From positions 1,178,001 to 1,242,000 of the forward strand of contig NZ_CP097116.1 of assembly GCF_024029335.1 (NCBI RefSeq): 64,000 bases of DNA. Direction: 5' to 3'. The translations under genes were made by a program, and so were the position numbers. The first letter of the stretch is position 1; each line of letters opens with the position of its first letter. This document shows, one piece after another, positions 48,026-57,823 of this stretch. The DNA is from Fructilactobacillus myrtifloralis (GTDB taxonomy: Bacteria; Bacillota; Bacilli; Lactobacillales; Lactobacillaceae). The notes below the pieces were generated by a model that searched no databases, was not told the DNA's origin, and was given only the letters and a program-made list of their open reading frames with translations.

Positions 48026-48812
48026 TTTTGATTTCATGCGGAATGCTTACCTTGCTAGTACGATGATTGCAATTGTGTGTGGCTTTATCGGGGTCTTTGT
48101 GGTTGCCCGGAACATGTCGTTTTTGACCCATACTTTGTCAGAAATCGGGTTTGCGGGCGCGGCCTTTGGAATGTTTGTGGGGCTAACGCCGTTAAACGGA
48201 ATGTTGCTCTTTACCATGGTTAGTTCCGTGCTGGTCGGAAGGATGAGTACGAAGGCAGCCCGACGGGAAGATTCGATTAGTGCAATTTCTGGGTTGTTTA
48301 TTGGACTAGGGGTTTTGTTTTTAGCTCTGTCCAATAAGAGTGCTAGCTATGCCACCAACATTTTATTTGGGAGCGTCGTGGGCATCAGTCAAGCGGACGT
48401 GTACCAGATGGTGGTCTTAGCCGTCATTGTCTTAATCATTTTGTTTTTAATCTATCGGAGTTTAAAGTTTGATTCGTTTGATCCGGTCGGGGCGAAGGCC
48501 CAGCACGTGAAGAGTGGATTAATTTCAGTTGTCTTTTTACTGCTGTTAGCGCTTAGTGTTTCGGTGGCCGCCCAGATTGTGGGATCGTTATTGATCTTTA
48601 TCCTGTTAACGTTACCAGCGGCCAGCGCGAAGTACTTTGCCCACTCGGTAAGTGGGATGATCGTGGTGGCGATTTTGTGCGGGTTAATCGGAGTGTGGGG
48701 TGGTTTATACCTCGGCTACGTTACGAACCTGCCGGTCAGCTTTTTCATTGCCACCATCGAGTGTGGCCTGTACTTTACGGCGCTTGGGTATAATTATCTA
48801 CGAGAACGGTAA
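48018..48812 (+). CDS. metal ABC transporter permease (ABC-3 family)
   Basis: A 264-residue permease with about seven to eight hydrophobic segments, fitting ZnuB/AdcB. Typical stretches are LTHTLSEIGFAGAAFG near residue 40 and QIVGSLLIFILLTLPAASAKYF near residue 200. ATG at 48018 follows GGGAGGAG, inside the end of the ATPase gene. The cognate binding protein must be encoded elsewhere. A strong terminator follows. Confidence 0.9.
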   Translation: MFSFDFMRNAYLASTMIAIVCGFIGVFVVARNMSFLTHTLSEIGFAGAAFGMFVGLTPLNGMLLFTMVSSVLVGRMSTKAARREDSISAISGLFIGLGVLFLALSNKSASYATNILFGSVVGISQADVYQMVVLAVIVLIILFLIYRSLKFDSFDPVGAKAQHVKSGLISVVFLLLLALSVSVAAQIVGSLLIFILLTLPAASAKYFAHSVSGMIVVAILCGLIGVWGGLYLGYVTNLPVSFFIATIECGLYFTALGYNYLRER

Positions 48813-48850
48813 AAAGAGCTCCATTAGCGATTAGCTAATGGAGCTCTTTT
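48812..48850. terminator. bidirectional terminator after the metal permease gene
   Basis: A 16-bp stem (48812-48827 with 48835-48850), loop CGATTAG, A and T runs on the two sides. It also serves the convergent small gene. Confidence 0.9.
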
Positions 48851-48857
48851 GTGCTTT

Positions 48858-49067
48858 TTAGTGTGTTTTTTTGTGTAACCAGGCGTACCAGCAGGCTTGA
48901 AGTCCGAAGATGAGTAGATAAAAAATAATGAGGACGGCCAGCGCAATGAGGCGCGCGGACAGGGTTTGGACCACGCCCGCTCCGTCTTTGTGGCGCATGA
49001 ACAGGGCCGTTGCTAACACCAAGAAGCTGAGAATTTCCAAAACGAGGGTCGCTTTCCAGAGTTTCAT
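48858..49067 (-). CDS. small two-helix membrane protein, unknown family
   Basis: A 69-residue ORF whose ATG is preceded on the minus strand by AGGTGG. The product has two hydrophobic segments, at about 4-23 and 37-58, with a charged loop RHKDGAG and a C-terminal HKKTH. It resembles short DUF3923-like membrane proteins but I am not certain. It sits convergent to the metal permease gene and shares its terminator. Confidence 0.6.
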   Translation of the reverse strand: MKLWKATLVLEILSFLVLATALFMRHKDGAGVVQTLSARLIALAVLIIFYLLIFGLQACWYAWLHKKTH

Positions 49068-49215
49068 TGTAACTTCACCACCTTGTGACCGTTTGTTCTA
49101 TCGTAACACGGAGCCTGACTGGACCCAAACTTAATTCCGGTTCGAGTTTTTGACGAACGTTAGCAATTTCGATGTTTAGTTGATTTTATTTTAAGAATTT
49201 CGGGATTTTAACGTA

Positions 49216-49239
49216 AAAACCGAACAATTATGCTAAAAT
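49216..49239 (+). promoter_or_regulatory. PurBox and extended -10 promoter of purR
   Basis: AAAACCGAACAAT at 49216-49228 fits the PurBox consensus AWWWCCGAACWWT at every position. It is followed by TGC-TAAAAT (49231-49239), an extended -10 element. A second, much weaker inverted half-match, GGTTCGAGTTTT, lies near 49140-49151. The PurBox position just upstream of the -10 indicates autoregulation of purR. Confidence 0.8.
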
Positions 49240-49272
49240 TTCAGTATGGCCAAACTACAATGAGGTGAAATT

Positions 49273-50103
49273 ATGAAAATTAAGCGAAGTGAACGATTGG
49301 TAGACATGACTGATTACCTGTTAAATCGCCCGCACGCGTTAATTCCGTTAACGTTTTTTGCACAGCGCTATGACTCAGCCAAGTCCTCCATTAGTGAAGA
49401 CCTGACCATTTTAAAACGGACGTTTCAAGCCCGGGGGATTGGATTAGTGGAAACCGTTCCAGGCGCAGCCGGTGGGGCCAAGTACATTCCTTACATTTTA
49501 AAGGAAGCCGCCGACCACTTTATGGATGACGTGATTGCCATTTTGAATAATTCCCACCGGTTACTGCCCGGTGGCTACGTTTATATGTCAGATATTCTGG
49601 GCGATCCCGAGAAGCTGCGGTACCTAGGCCGGATGATTGCTACGCAGTATCTGAACCAGCGTGTGGACGCGGTTTTAACCGTTGCCACCCGGGGGATTCC
49701 GATTGCCCAAGCCGCCTCGTCTTATTTAAACGTGCCCTTAGTAATTGCTAGACACGATACGAATATTACGGAAGGCTCCACCGTCAGCGTTAACTACGTT
49801 TCGGGCTCCAGTAAGAAAATCAAACGGATGACGATTTCCAAACGGAGTTTAGATGAGGGTGCGAACGTGTTGATCGTAGACGACTTCATTCACGGTGGGG
49901 GCACGATTAACGGGCTTACTTCCCTAATCGAAGAATTTGACTGTAATCTAGTGGGGAGTACCTTCTTTGCCGAAGGGGCCTCCAAGAGTGGAACCCAAAC
50001 GGTCGGAAACTATACGTCGTTGGTTAAAATGGAAAATGAGGCTGACGGTGAGATGCGCATTACCAAGGGTAATTATGACGAAAAAATTTTTGGAAATAAG
50101 TAG
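49273..50103 (+). CDS. purR: pur operon regulator PurR
   Basis: PurR binds PurBoxes and responds to PRPP through a phosphoribosyltransferase-like domain. The 276-residue protein has an N-terminal winged helix (about 1-75: DMTDYLLNRPHALIPL, SAKSSISEDL) and a PRT domain with the PRPP motif VLIVDDFIHGGGTI. VTVATRGIPIAQAAS-like and SVNYVSGSS segments are typical. It is followed by glmU and prs, so a regulator sensing PRPP sits in the same cluster as PRPP synthetase. Likely autoregulated via the upstream PurBox. Confidence 0.95.
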   Translation: MKIKRSERLVDMTDYLLNRPHALIPLTFFAQRYDSAKSSISEDLTILKRTFQARGIGLVETVPGAAGGAKYIPYILKEAADHFMDDVIAILNNSHRLLPGGYVYMSDILGDPEKLRYLGRMIATQYLNQRVDAVLTVATRGIPIAQAASSYLNVPLVIARHDTNITEGSTVSVNYVSGSSKKIKRMTISKRSLDEGANVLIVDDFIHGGGTINGLTSLIEEFDCNLVGSTFFAEGASKSGTQTVGNYTSLVKMENEADGEMRITKGNYDEKIFGNK

Positions 50104-50115
50104 GAGTACAAACGC

Positions 50116-51495
50116 ATGGCGACGAGAAATACAATCATTCTAGCAGCCGGTAAGGGAACTAGAATGAAATCAAAATTATACAAGGTGTTACACCAAATCT
50201 GTGGGAAGTCGATGGTTGATCACGTCTTAACCCAAGTAAGTCAGTTGGATATGGATCAGATTGTGACGGTTGTTGGCTTTGGCGCCGAAGCCGTTGAAGC
50301 AGAACTCGGTAAGCGGACGGAATACGTCGTGCAAGATCAACAACTAGGGACGGGGGACGCCGTATTACGGGCGGAACCGTTACTAAAGAACGCCGAGGGA
50401 ACCACCCTCGTAATCAGTGGGGACACGCCCCTCTTTACGGCTACGACCCTGAAGAACCTGTTTGCTTATCACGAAGATAAAAAGGCGACGGCCACGATTT
50501 TAACCTCAATGGCACCGGATCCAACTGGCTACGGTCGGATTGTGCGCAATGACTTGGGCATCGTTGAAAAGATTGTGGAAGAAAAAGACGCGGACGTGGA
50601 AGAAAAGGCGATTCGTGAAATCAACACCGGGGTGTACGTTTTTGATAACCAGAAGTTATTTGAAGCGCTGCACCGCACGAATAATGATAATGCTCAAGGG
50701 GAATACTACCTGACGGACGCGATTGAAGTGCTCAAACAGCAGGGCGATACGATTGCTGCCTACAAGATGGCTGATTTTTCCGAATCAATGGGGGTTAACA
50801 ACCGCGTTGCCCAGGCCGCAGCCACCAAAGTCATGCAACAACGCATTAACGAAGCTCACATGCGTAACGGGGTGACGATTATTGACCCAGCTTCTACCTA
50901 CATTGATGCAGACATCGAAATTGGTCCTGATACCATTATTGAACCGGGAGTACAGTTAAAAAAGGGAACGAAAATTGGGCGCGATTGCGTGATTGGGGCC
51001 CACTCGAAACTAGTTAATTCCGTAATTCATGATGACGTAACGATCACTTCGTCCACCCTTGAAGGGGCCGAAATGCGCTCCCATTCAGACATTGGTCCGA
51101 ACAGTCATCTCCGGCCGGGGGCTCACATTGGCGAACACGTGCACATCGGAAACTTTTGTGAGGTTAAACAGGCAGAGATTGGCGCCGGCACGAAGTTGGG
51201 GCACCTGACGTACGTTGGCAACGCTAAGTTAGGGAAAAACATCAACATTGGTTGTGGAGTGATTTTTGCAAACTACGATGGCAAGCACAAGCACGAAACC
51301 ACGGTGGGGGACGACGTCTTCATTGGTAGCAATGCAAACTTAATTGCTCCCCTTACGATTGCGGATCACAGTTTTATCGCAGCGGGATCAACGATTACGG
51401 ATGACATTGACCAGTACGACATGGCAATTGCCCGGAACCGGCAAACGAATAAGCCTGATTATTACCAACGCTTACCGTTTAACGGAGCCGACTAA
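50116..51495 (+). CDS. glmU: bifunctional UDP-N-acetylglucosamine pyrophosphorylase/glucosamine-1-phosphate acetyltransferase
   Basis: GlmU makes UDP-GlcNAc for peptidoglycan and teichoic acid. The 459-residue protein has the N-terminal nucleotidyltransferase signature [11 protein letters not shown] and GTGDAV, then a C-terminal left-handed beta-helix from about 250 with hexapeptide repeats ([30 protein letters not shown]). The catalytic His region [20 protein letters not shown] is intact. It follows purR by 12 bp with GTAGGAGT as ribosome binding site. Confidence 0.97.
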   Translation: MATRNTIILAAGKGTRMKSKLYKVLHQICGKSMVDHVLTQVSQLDMDQIVTVVGFGAEAVEAELGKRTEYVVQDQQLGTGDAVLRAEPLLKNAEGTTLVISGDTPLFTATTLKNLFAYHEDKKATATILTSMAPDPTGYGRIVRNDLGIVEKIVEEKDADVEEKAIREINTGVYVFDNQKLFEALHRTNNDNAQGEYYLTDAIEVLKQQGDTIAAYKMADFSESMGVNNRVAQAAATKVMQQRINEAHMRNGVTIIDPASTYIDADIEIGPDTIIEPGVQLKKGTKIGRDCVIGAHSKLVNSVIHDDVTITSSTLEGAEMRSHSDIGPNSHLRPGAHIGEHVHIGNFCEVKQAEIGAGTKLGHLTYVGNAKLGKNINIGCGVIFANYDGKHKHETTVGDDVFIGSNANLIAPLTIADHSFIAAGSTITDDIDQYDMAIARNRQTNKPDYYQRLPFNGAD

Positions 51496-51562
51496 GTTTG
51501 CCGAAACAAGCGAAGCATAATATAATTTAGTTGAGATGATAAACTACAAACGGGGGCTACTT

Positions 51563-52558
51563 ATGGACACCAAAACAACTGAATCCAATATGAAAATTTT
51601 TGCGCTTGATTCCAATCGGCCGCTCGCCGAAAAGGTGGCTGCTCACATTGGGATCCAGCTTGGAAAGGCATCAGTCTCCCATTTTAGTGATGGTGAGATT
51701 AAAATCACAATTGATGAAAGTGTCCGTGGGGATGACGTCTACATCATTCAATCAACGTCTGATCCGGTGAACGATAACCTAATGGAACTCCTGATCATGG
51801 TTGATGCTTTACGCCGGGCTAGCGCGGCCACGATTAACGTGGTAATCCCGTACTACGGCTATGCCCGCCAGGATCGCAAGGCCCGGTCACGGGAACCAAT
51901 TACGGCTAAATTAGTGGCTGACATGTTGCAAACGGCCGGGATTACCCGGGTGGTGGCCTTAGATTTACATGCGGCCCAGATTCAAGGATTTTTCGATGTT
52001 CCGGTCGATCACCTGATGGGAGCTCCGTTACTAGCGGACTACTTCATTCAAAATCAGCTGGCTGAGGATGCGGTTGTCGTGTCACCCGATCACGGGGGCG
52101 TTTCACGGGCCCGGGCCCTAGCGGAATTCCTGGGCGCTCCAATCGCAATTATTGATAAACGCCGGCCCAAAGCGAACGTTGCAAAGATTATGAACATCAT
52201 TGGTGATGTGCAGGGCAAACGGGCAATCATGATTGATGACATGATTGATACCGGAGGAACAATCACACAAGGCGCGCAAGCGCTAATTGATGCCGGAGCG
52301 CGCGAAGTGTACGTGTGCTGTACGCATCCGGTCTTGTCCGGGCCCGCTACGGAGCGGTTAGCCGCTGCACCAATTAAGCAAGTGGTGGTCACGGATTCGA
52401 TTCAACTCCCAGAAGCAAAGAAAATTGCTAAGATTAAGCAGATTTCGGTGGCCCCGCTGGTGGGTGATGCCATCCTGCGGATTGACCAGAATCGACCAGT
52501 TAGTCCCTTGTTTAATTCCCGGTTTAACTATGAAACCGATGAAATGAAACACAACTAA
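51563..52558 (+). CDS. prs: ribose-phosphate pyrophosphokinase (PRPP synthetase)
   Basis: Prs makes PRPP from ribose 5-phosphate and ATP, feeding purine, pyrimidine, His and Trp pathways. The ATG at 51563 follows GGGGGC and gives 331 residues; a possible upstream start lacks a site. Motifs are [37 protein letters not shown] (flexible loop), the VVSPDHGG region and the PRPP-binding [12 protein letters not shown]. An own promoter is possible (AATATAATT before 51530). Confidence 0.97.
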   Translation: MDTKTTESNMKIFALDSNRPLAEKVAAHIGIQLGKASVSHFSDGEIKITIDESVRGDDVYIIQSTSDPVNDNLMELLIMVDALRRASAATINVVIPYYGYARQDRKARSREPITAKLVADMLQTAGITRVVALDLHAAQIQGFFDVPVDHLMGAPLLADYFIQNQLAEDAVVVSPDHGGVSRARALAEFLGAPIAIIDKRRPKANVAKIMNIIGDVQGKRAIMIDDMIDTGGTITQGAQALIDAGAREVYVCCTHPVLSGPATERLAAAPIKQVVVTDSIQLPEAKKIAKIKQISVAPLVGDAILRIDQNRPVSPLFNSRFNYETDEMKHN

Positions 52559-52597
52559 AAAAAGAGTGGTTTAGCATTATGCTAAACCACTCTTTTT
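52559..52597. terminator. bidirectional terminator between prs and the Cof phosphatase gene
   Basis: Stem AGAGTGGTTTAGCA with TGCTAAACCACTCT around a TTA loop (52577-52579), flanked by A and T runs. Confidence 0.9.
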
Positions 52598-52606
52598 AAC
52601 CTCTAA

Positions 52607-53425
52607 TTAGTTGGCATTTAAAACGAACTGGTTAATCGCGTAGGCAACCCCATCCTGACTATTGGGTTTTGTAACAAACTGCGCCTGCTCCTTCACGTCG
52701 GCGATGGCATTTCCCATGGCCACGCCCGTGTGCGCGTACTTAATCATACTAAGGTCGTTTTCTTGATCGCCAATCGCCATCACGTTGGCAGCCGTTAGGC
52801 CTAATTTTTCCGCGAGCTGTTTGACCGCTGGTCCCTTCCCAGCTTTTGCGTTCATGAATTCCAGAAAGACCGGCGTACTCTTAACCACGCTCATTCGCTG
52901 TTTAAGCGAGTCGGGCAGGTTATGGTTGGCTAGGTCAATTTGGTCGGGTTCGTCGATAAACATCAACTTAGCAATCTTGAAGTCCGGGGTAATTTCTTCG
53001 GGAGTGCGGTAGTGAATGGACAGGTTAACCAACTGGCTTTCATAGACACTGTACTTGCTGATGTCACGGTTGGTAGTATAAATGCCGTCGTTCGTTTCAA
53101 TTTGAAAGTGAACGCCCATTTCGCGAGCCATCATTTCCACTTCCAAGTAGTCTTGGTAGTGGACGTTGGTGGCAAAGATAATCTGGCCGGTGAGATCCTC
53201 AGCAATGGCTCCGTTAAAGGCGATGGCGTATTCGTGTTCCCCACTTAACCCGAGTGGTTTGAGGTAGGGACGAATTCCGGCTAACGGGCGGCCTGAGCAG
53301 AGCACAATCTTAACGCCCTGGGCATGCGCGGCCTTAATCGCCTTAATCGTGGCCGGAGCTAGTTCATTTTGTTCGTTTAAGAGGGTGCCGTCAATATCGA
53401 TGGCAATCAGTTTAATTTCAGTCAT
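52607..53425 (-). CDS. Cof-type HAD-IIB family phosphatase
   Basis: A 272-residue HAD phosphatase. Motif I is AIDIDGTLL (Asp nucleophile and general acid), motif II LCSGRPL, the conserved Lys lies before a cap of type C2B, and motif IV is AIGDQENDLSMI. The start at 53425 follows AAAGGAGT. The longer upstream frame lies inside the neighbouring gene. It overlaps the HD gene stop by 8 bases and is co-transcribed with it. Substrates of such enzymes are broad sugar or cofactor phosphates. Confidence 0.92.
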   Translation of the reverse strand: MTEIKLIAIDIDGTLLNEQNELAPATIKAIKAAHAQGVKIVLCSGRPLAGIRPYLKPLGLSGEHEYAIAFNGAIAEDLTGQIIFATNVHYQDYLEVEMMAREMGVHFQIETNDGIYTTNRDISKYSVYESQLVNLSIHYRTPEEITPDFKIAKLMFIDEPDQIDLANHNLPDSLKQRMSVVKSTPVFLEFMNAKAGKGPAVKQLAEKLGLTAANVMAIGDQENDLSMIKYAHTGVAMGNAIADVKEQAQFVTKPNSQDGVAYAINQFVLNAN

Positions 53426-54794
53426 TAGTCGACTCCTTTGGATTGATAATCTGATCATTGTGAATGTAACTTTGAAACTGGGTTGCCGTGTCTGCAAACA
53501 AGCCCGCGGCTTCCGGTTGAAACAGTTCCTTGGGAAAGAAGAACCGGCTGTCACCCATGTCACGACCGGTAATGGTTTGAACCAGCAAACTGGCCTGAGA
53601 CAGTTCGATCAAACTGCCGTCCCGCTCCATGAGCTCAATTTGCGCGTTGGGATGGGGATCAGACGGATCATAGACGTCGTAAGGTTGGTTATAACTATTA
53701 TCAGTCGCCGTGTAATAGGCGGGGTCAAAGCCCACGTCGGCAACCAGCCGTTGCAAGCGAGGAAGCAGGGGTTCCGTCTGCTGCGTGAACTTAGCGGATT
53801 TAAACGGTTTCCGGTCTAAAAAGCGGGTCGCTAGATCGGCCAGAATCCGATCGGGAAAGTCCTGCCAGGTAGCGAAGTAGGTGGTTAACACGCCGTCGTC
53901 AAGGCGCAGATACTGGGTTAAATCGCGTTGAATGTCAAAGGTCCCGGTTAAAAACGGTCGTAACAGTCCGGGCTGAAAATCAGCGGGGGCGGCCGGATCC
54001 TGCGCAATTAACTGGGCCCGTTTTAACAGGTGAGCGAGAATCACTTCCATGGAACGAGAGGTCGGATGAAAGTAGACCTGCAGGTACATTTGGTACCGGG
54101 AAACAATGTAGTATTCGATGGCGTGGAGCCCACTCTTTTTAAAACAAATCCCATTGTGATAAGGACGCATGACCTGTAAGATGCGGTCGAGGTCAAAGTT
54201 ACCGTACTGGGCTCCCGTAAAGTACGAATCCCGCAGCAGGTAGTCCATCCGGTCTGCATCACACTGACTGGAGATCATCTGGACCACCTGTTGGTTGGGA
54301 TAGGTCTTATTAATTACGCTGGCCACCTGGTTCGGAAAGTTCGGCCCCAGTTTGCGGAGGACTTGATTGACCTCCGTCTGTTCAGAGGTGATAATGGCTT
54401 GCGTAATGGCTTCGTGGTTAGTTTTAAAGATGTGTTCAAAGGTATGCGAGTAGGTTCCATGACCGATGTCATGTAACAAGCCGGCACACTCTGCGACGAG
54501 TCGTTCGTGATCGTCCCACAGGCCATCATTGGGCGCCTGGGTGGGATAATTTCGTTGAAAATGGTTACAGATGCGGCGGACAATTTCATAAACGCCTAGG
54601 GAATGGGCAAAGCGGGTATGCTCGGCACCAGGGAAGGTCAGCGACGTAGTCCCCAATTGATGAATTCGGCGGAGCCGCTGAAATTCGGCGGTGTTAATCA
54701 AATCCATGATAATCTGATCCTGGATGTAAATATGACTATGCACCGGATCCCGAATCACCTTTTCCTGCTTTAGTTTTTCTGTTTGGGAGTTCAT
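53418..54794 (-). CDS. HD superfamily phosphohydrolase (YwfO-like)
   Basis: A 458-residue HD-domain protein resembling B. subtilis YwfO and dNTP triphosphohydrolase-related enzymes. The N-terminal RDPVHSHIYI and TAEFQRLRRIHQLGTT segments are typical; the metal site is RFAHSLGVYE, then GLLHDIGHGTYSHTFEHIF and the late Asp in QCDADRMDYLLRD. Start is ATG at 54794 after GGAGGTGGAGCG. It is the first gene of a two-gene minus-strand unit. Confidence 0.9.
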   Translation of the reverse strand: MNSQTEKLKQEKVIRDPVHSHIYIQDQIIMDLINTAEFQRLRRIHQLGTTSLTFPGAEHTRFAHSLGVYEIVRRICNHFQRNYPTQAPNDGLWDDHERLVAECAGLLHDIGHGTYSHTFEHIFKTNHEAITQAIITSEQTEVNQVLRKLGPNFPNQVASVINKTYPNQQVVQMISSQCDADRMDYLLRDSYFTGAQYGNFDLDRILQVMRPYHNGICFKKSGLHAIEYYIVSRYQMYLQVYFHPTSRSMEVILAHLLKRAQLIAQDPAAPADFQPGLLRPFLTGTFDIQRDLTQYLRLDDGVLTTYFATWQDFPDRILADLATRFLDRKPFKSAKFTQQTEPLLPRLQRLVADVGFDPAYYTATDNSYNQPYDVYDPSDPHPNAQIELMERDGSLIELSQASLLVQTITGRDMGDSRFFFPKELFQPEAAGLFADTATQFQSYIHNDQIINPKESTND

Positions 54795-54915
54795 CGCTCC
54801 ACCTCCGTTTCTTTACCATTATACCGTACTAAACCCAATTCGTCAGACGCTCTAGGGGGGCGGAGGAAGAATGACGAAGACGCACTAAGCAATTAATTAG
54901 AAAGGAAGATTATTA

Positions 54916-55350
54916 ATGGCACAATCACAACCAGGTCACCCGGTTCACATCGAGGGGCACACCATCCTCCATCAAGCGGGAGAGCAGGAGGAATACAACT
55001 TCACAGGCACCGGACAACTTGTGCAACTGGGAGAGACCATTTACCTGCGCTTTAACGAACAAAATGAAAGCCCGGCGGTTCCAGTGACCTATAAAATTGA
55101 CGGTGACGAGTCCTTACGGATTAGTCGCCGAGGCGAGAGTCACCTGACGCTGCACCTCGAGCCGGGACGGCGGACGAATAATGTGGACGTAACGCCGTAC
55201 GGCAAATTAGAGTTAGCGGCCGAAACAACGTCGCTCCAACTAGCAATCGACCTGGAACAACGGACCGGGAGCATCGCGGCTGATTACCAAATCTTTACGG
55301 ATGGTACGGAAGTGGGGAACCACCAGATTCGATTGCATTTTTACCCATAA
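54916..55350 (+). CDS. DUF1934 domain-containing protein
   Basis: A 144-residue small beta-barrel (calycin-like) protein of DUF1934/YwiB type. Features are the N-terminal HPVHIEGHTI, the FTGTGQL and YLRFNE strands, and the final ISxxY-like SIAADYQIF and HQIRLHFYP. It is encoded directly before rpoE, as in many lactobacilli, with ATG after GAAAGGAAG. No enzyme function is known. Confidence 0.88.
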   Translation: MAQSQPGHPVHIEGHTILHQAGEQEEYNFTGTGQLVQLGETIYLRFNEQNESPAVPVTYKIDGDESLRISRRGESHLTLHLEPGRRTNNVDVTPYGKLELAAETTSLQLAIDLEQRTGSIAADYQIFTDGTEVGNHQIRLHFYP

Positions 55351-55398
55351 ATTAGTATCATGAAGTATAACGGTAAACTAGAAAGGCGTGTGTCTAAT

Positions 55399-55956
55399 TT
55401 GGAACTTAAAAAGCTTGATGAAGCAAACAAAAATGAATTATCAATGATTGAAGTTGCTCATGCGATTTTGGCTGATCACGGGAAAACGATGCAGTTTCCA
55501 GATCTAGTGAATGCCATTCAAGCATACACGGGTTTTAGTGACAAAGAAATTAAGGACAAGTTAGTCCAATTTTATTCCGATCTGAACGTAGACGGAAGTT
55601 TCATCTCCCTCGGTAACAACGTGTGGGGCTTGCGGACCTGGTATCCCTTTGAATCCGTTGATGAAGCAACGGCGAGTGAAGGTGACGACCAACCGAAAAC
55701 CAAAAAACGGCACAAAATTAACGCCTTTTTGGCAGATGCTTCTGACGAAGACGACGTGATTGACTACGAAAATGATGACCCTGAAGACGAAGATGACGTG
55801 GTTGACTACGATGATGATACCACCGATGACGACACAGACATTGATTATGATCACGATGATCCGGAAGACGAAGACTTCCATGATGAAATTGACGATGTCG
55901 AAGTTGATGACGATGATGATCAAGACGACCACGATGATGATGATTTAGAAGATTAA
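55399..55956 (+). CDS. rpoE: DNA-directed RNA polymerase subunit delta
   Basis: The delta subunit raises transcription specificity and RNA polymerase recycling in Firmicutes. The 185-residue product begins MELKKLDEANKNELS from a TTG at 55399, 9 nt after AAAGGCG, matching the family N-terminus; an in-frame ATG at 55360 has no good ribosome binding site. Residues 1-90 form the HARE-HTH domain (IEVAHAILADHGKTM, NNVWGLRTWYP). From about residue 115 the tail is almost entirely Asp and Glu. Directly downstream lies the pyrG regulatory region. Confidence 0.93.
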   Translation: MELKKLDEANKNELSMIEVAHAILADHGKTMQFPDLVNAIQAYTGFSDKEIKDKLVQFYSDLNVDGSFISLGNNVWGLRTWYPFESVDEATASEGDDQPKTKKRHKINAFLADASDEDDVIDYENDDPEDEDDVVDYDDDTTDDDTDIDYDHDDPEDEDFHDEIDDVEVDDDDDQDDHDDDDLED

Positions 55957-55958
55957 AC

Positions 55959-56066
55959 TTGACGGAGTGCTTGATTTTTATTAGTATCGTTCTTGGGCAC
56001 TTTACAAATTGTAAAGCATACGAATCCAAGGCTCCCCTTTCTGTTTGAGAATGGGGAGCTTTTTTT
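55959..56066 (+). promoter_or_regulatory. CTP-sensing attenuator of pyrG (reiterative transcription type)
   Basis: Promoter TTGACG (55959-55964), 17-bp spacer, TAGTAT (55982-55987), and a start region TTGGGCAC placing transcription at GGGC (55995-55998). The leader holds a terminator: GCTCCCC (56031-56037) pairs with GGGGAGC (56053-56059) before seven T. The 5' arm continues CCCCTTTC. This matches the B. subtilis pyrG mechanism, where low CTP makes polymerase add extra G residues at GGG(C) that pair with the C/T-rich arm and block termination. CTTTACAAATTGTAAAG (56000-56016) is an additional palindrome in the early leader. Confidence 0.88.
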
Positions 56067-56084
56067 ATGGTTGGAACAAGTTAA

Positions 56085-57725
<1,641 letters not shown>

Positions 57726-57752
57726 ATTTTCAAGCTCAATCTAGGTAATGTA

Positions 57753-57781
57753 TTGTAATCTGGCTGTTTTTTACTTATGAT
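57753..57781 (+). promoter_or_regulatory. promoter of murA
   Basis: TTGTAA (57753-57758), 17-bp spacer, TATGAT (57776-57781). Confidence 0.65.
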
Positions 57782-57823
57782 TGAAGTCGTGATAATTAAG
57801 TAAGATAGCGAGGATTAGAAAAA

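Noticed and set aside
55561..55932. Long minus-strand open frames opposite rpoE, rich in Ile/Val/His
   Set aside because: They mirror the Asp/Glu codon repeats of the delta subunit tail on the other strand and have no ribosome binding site.
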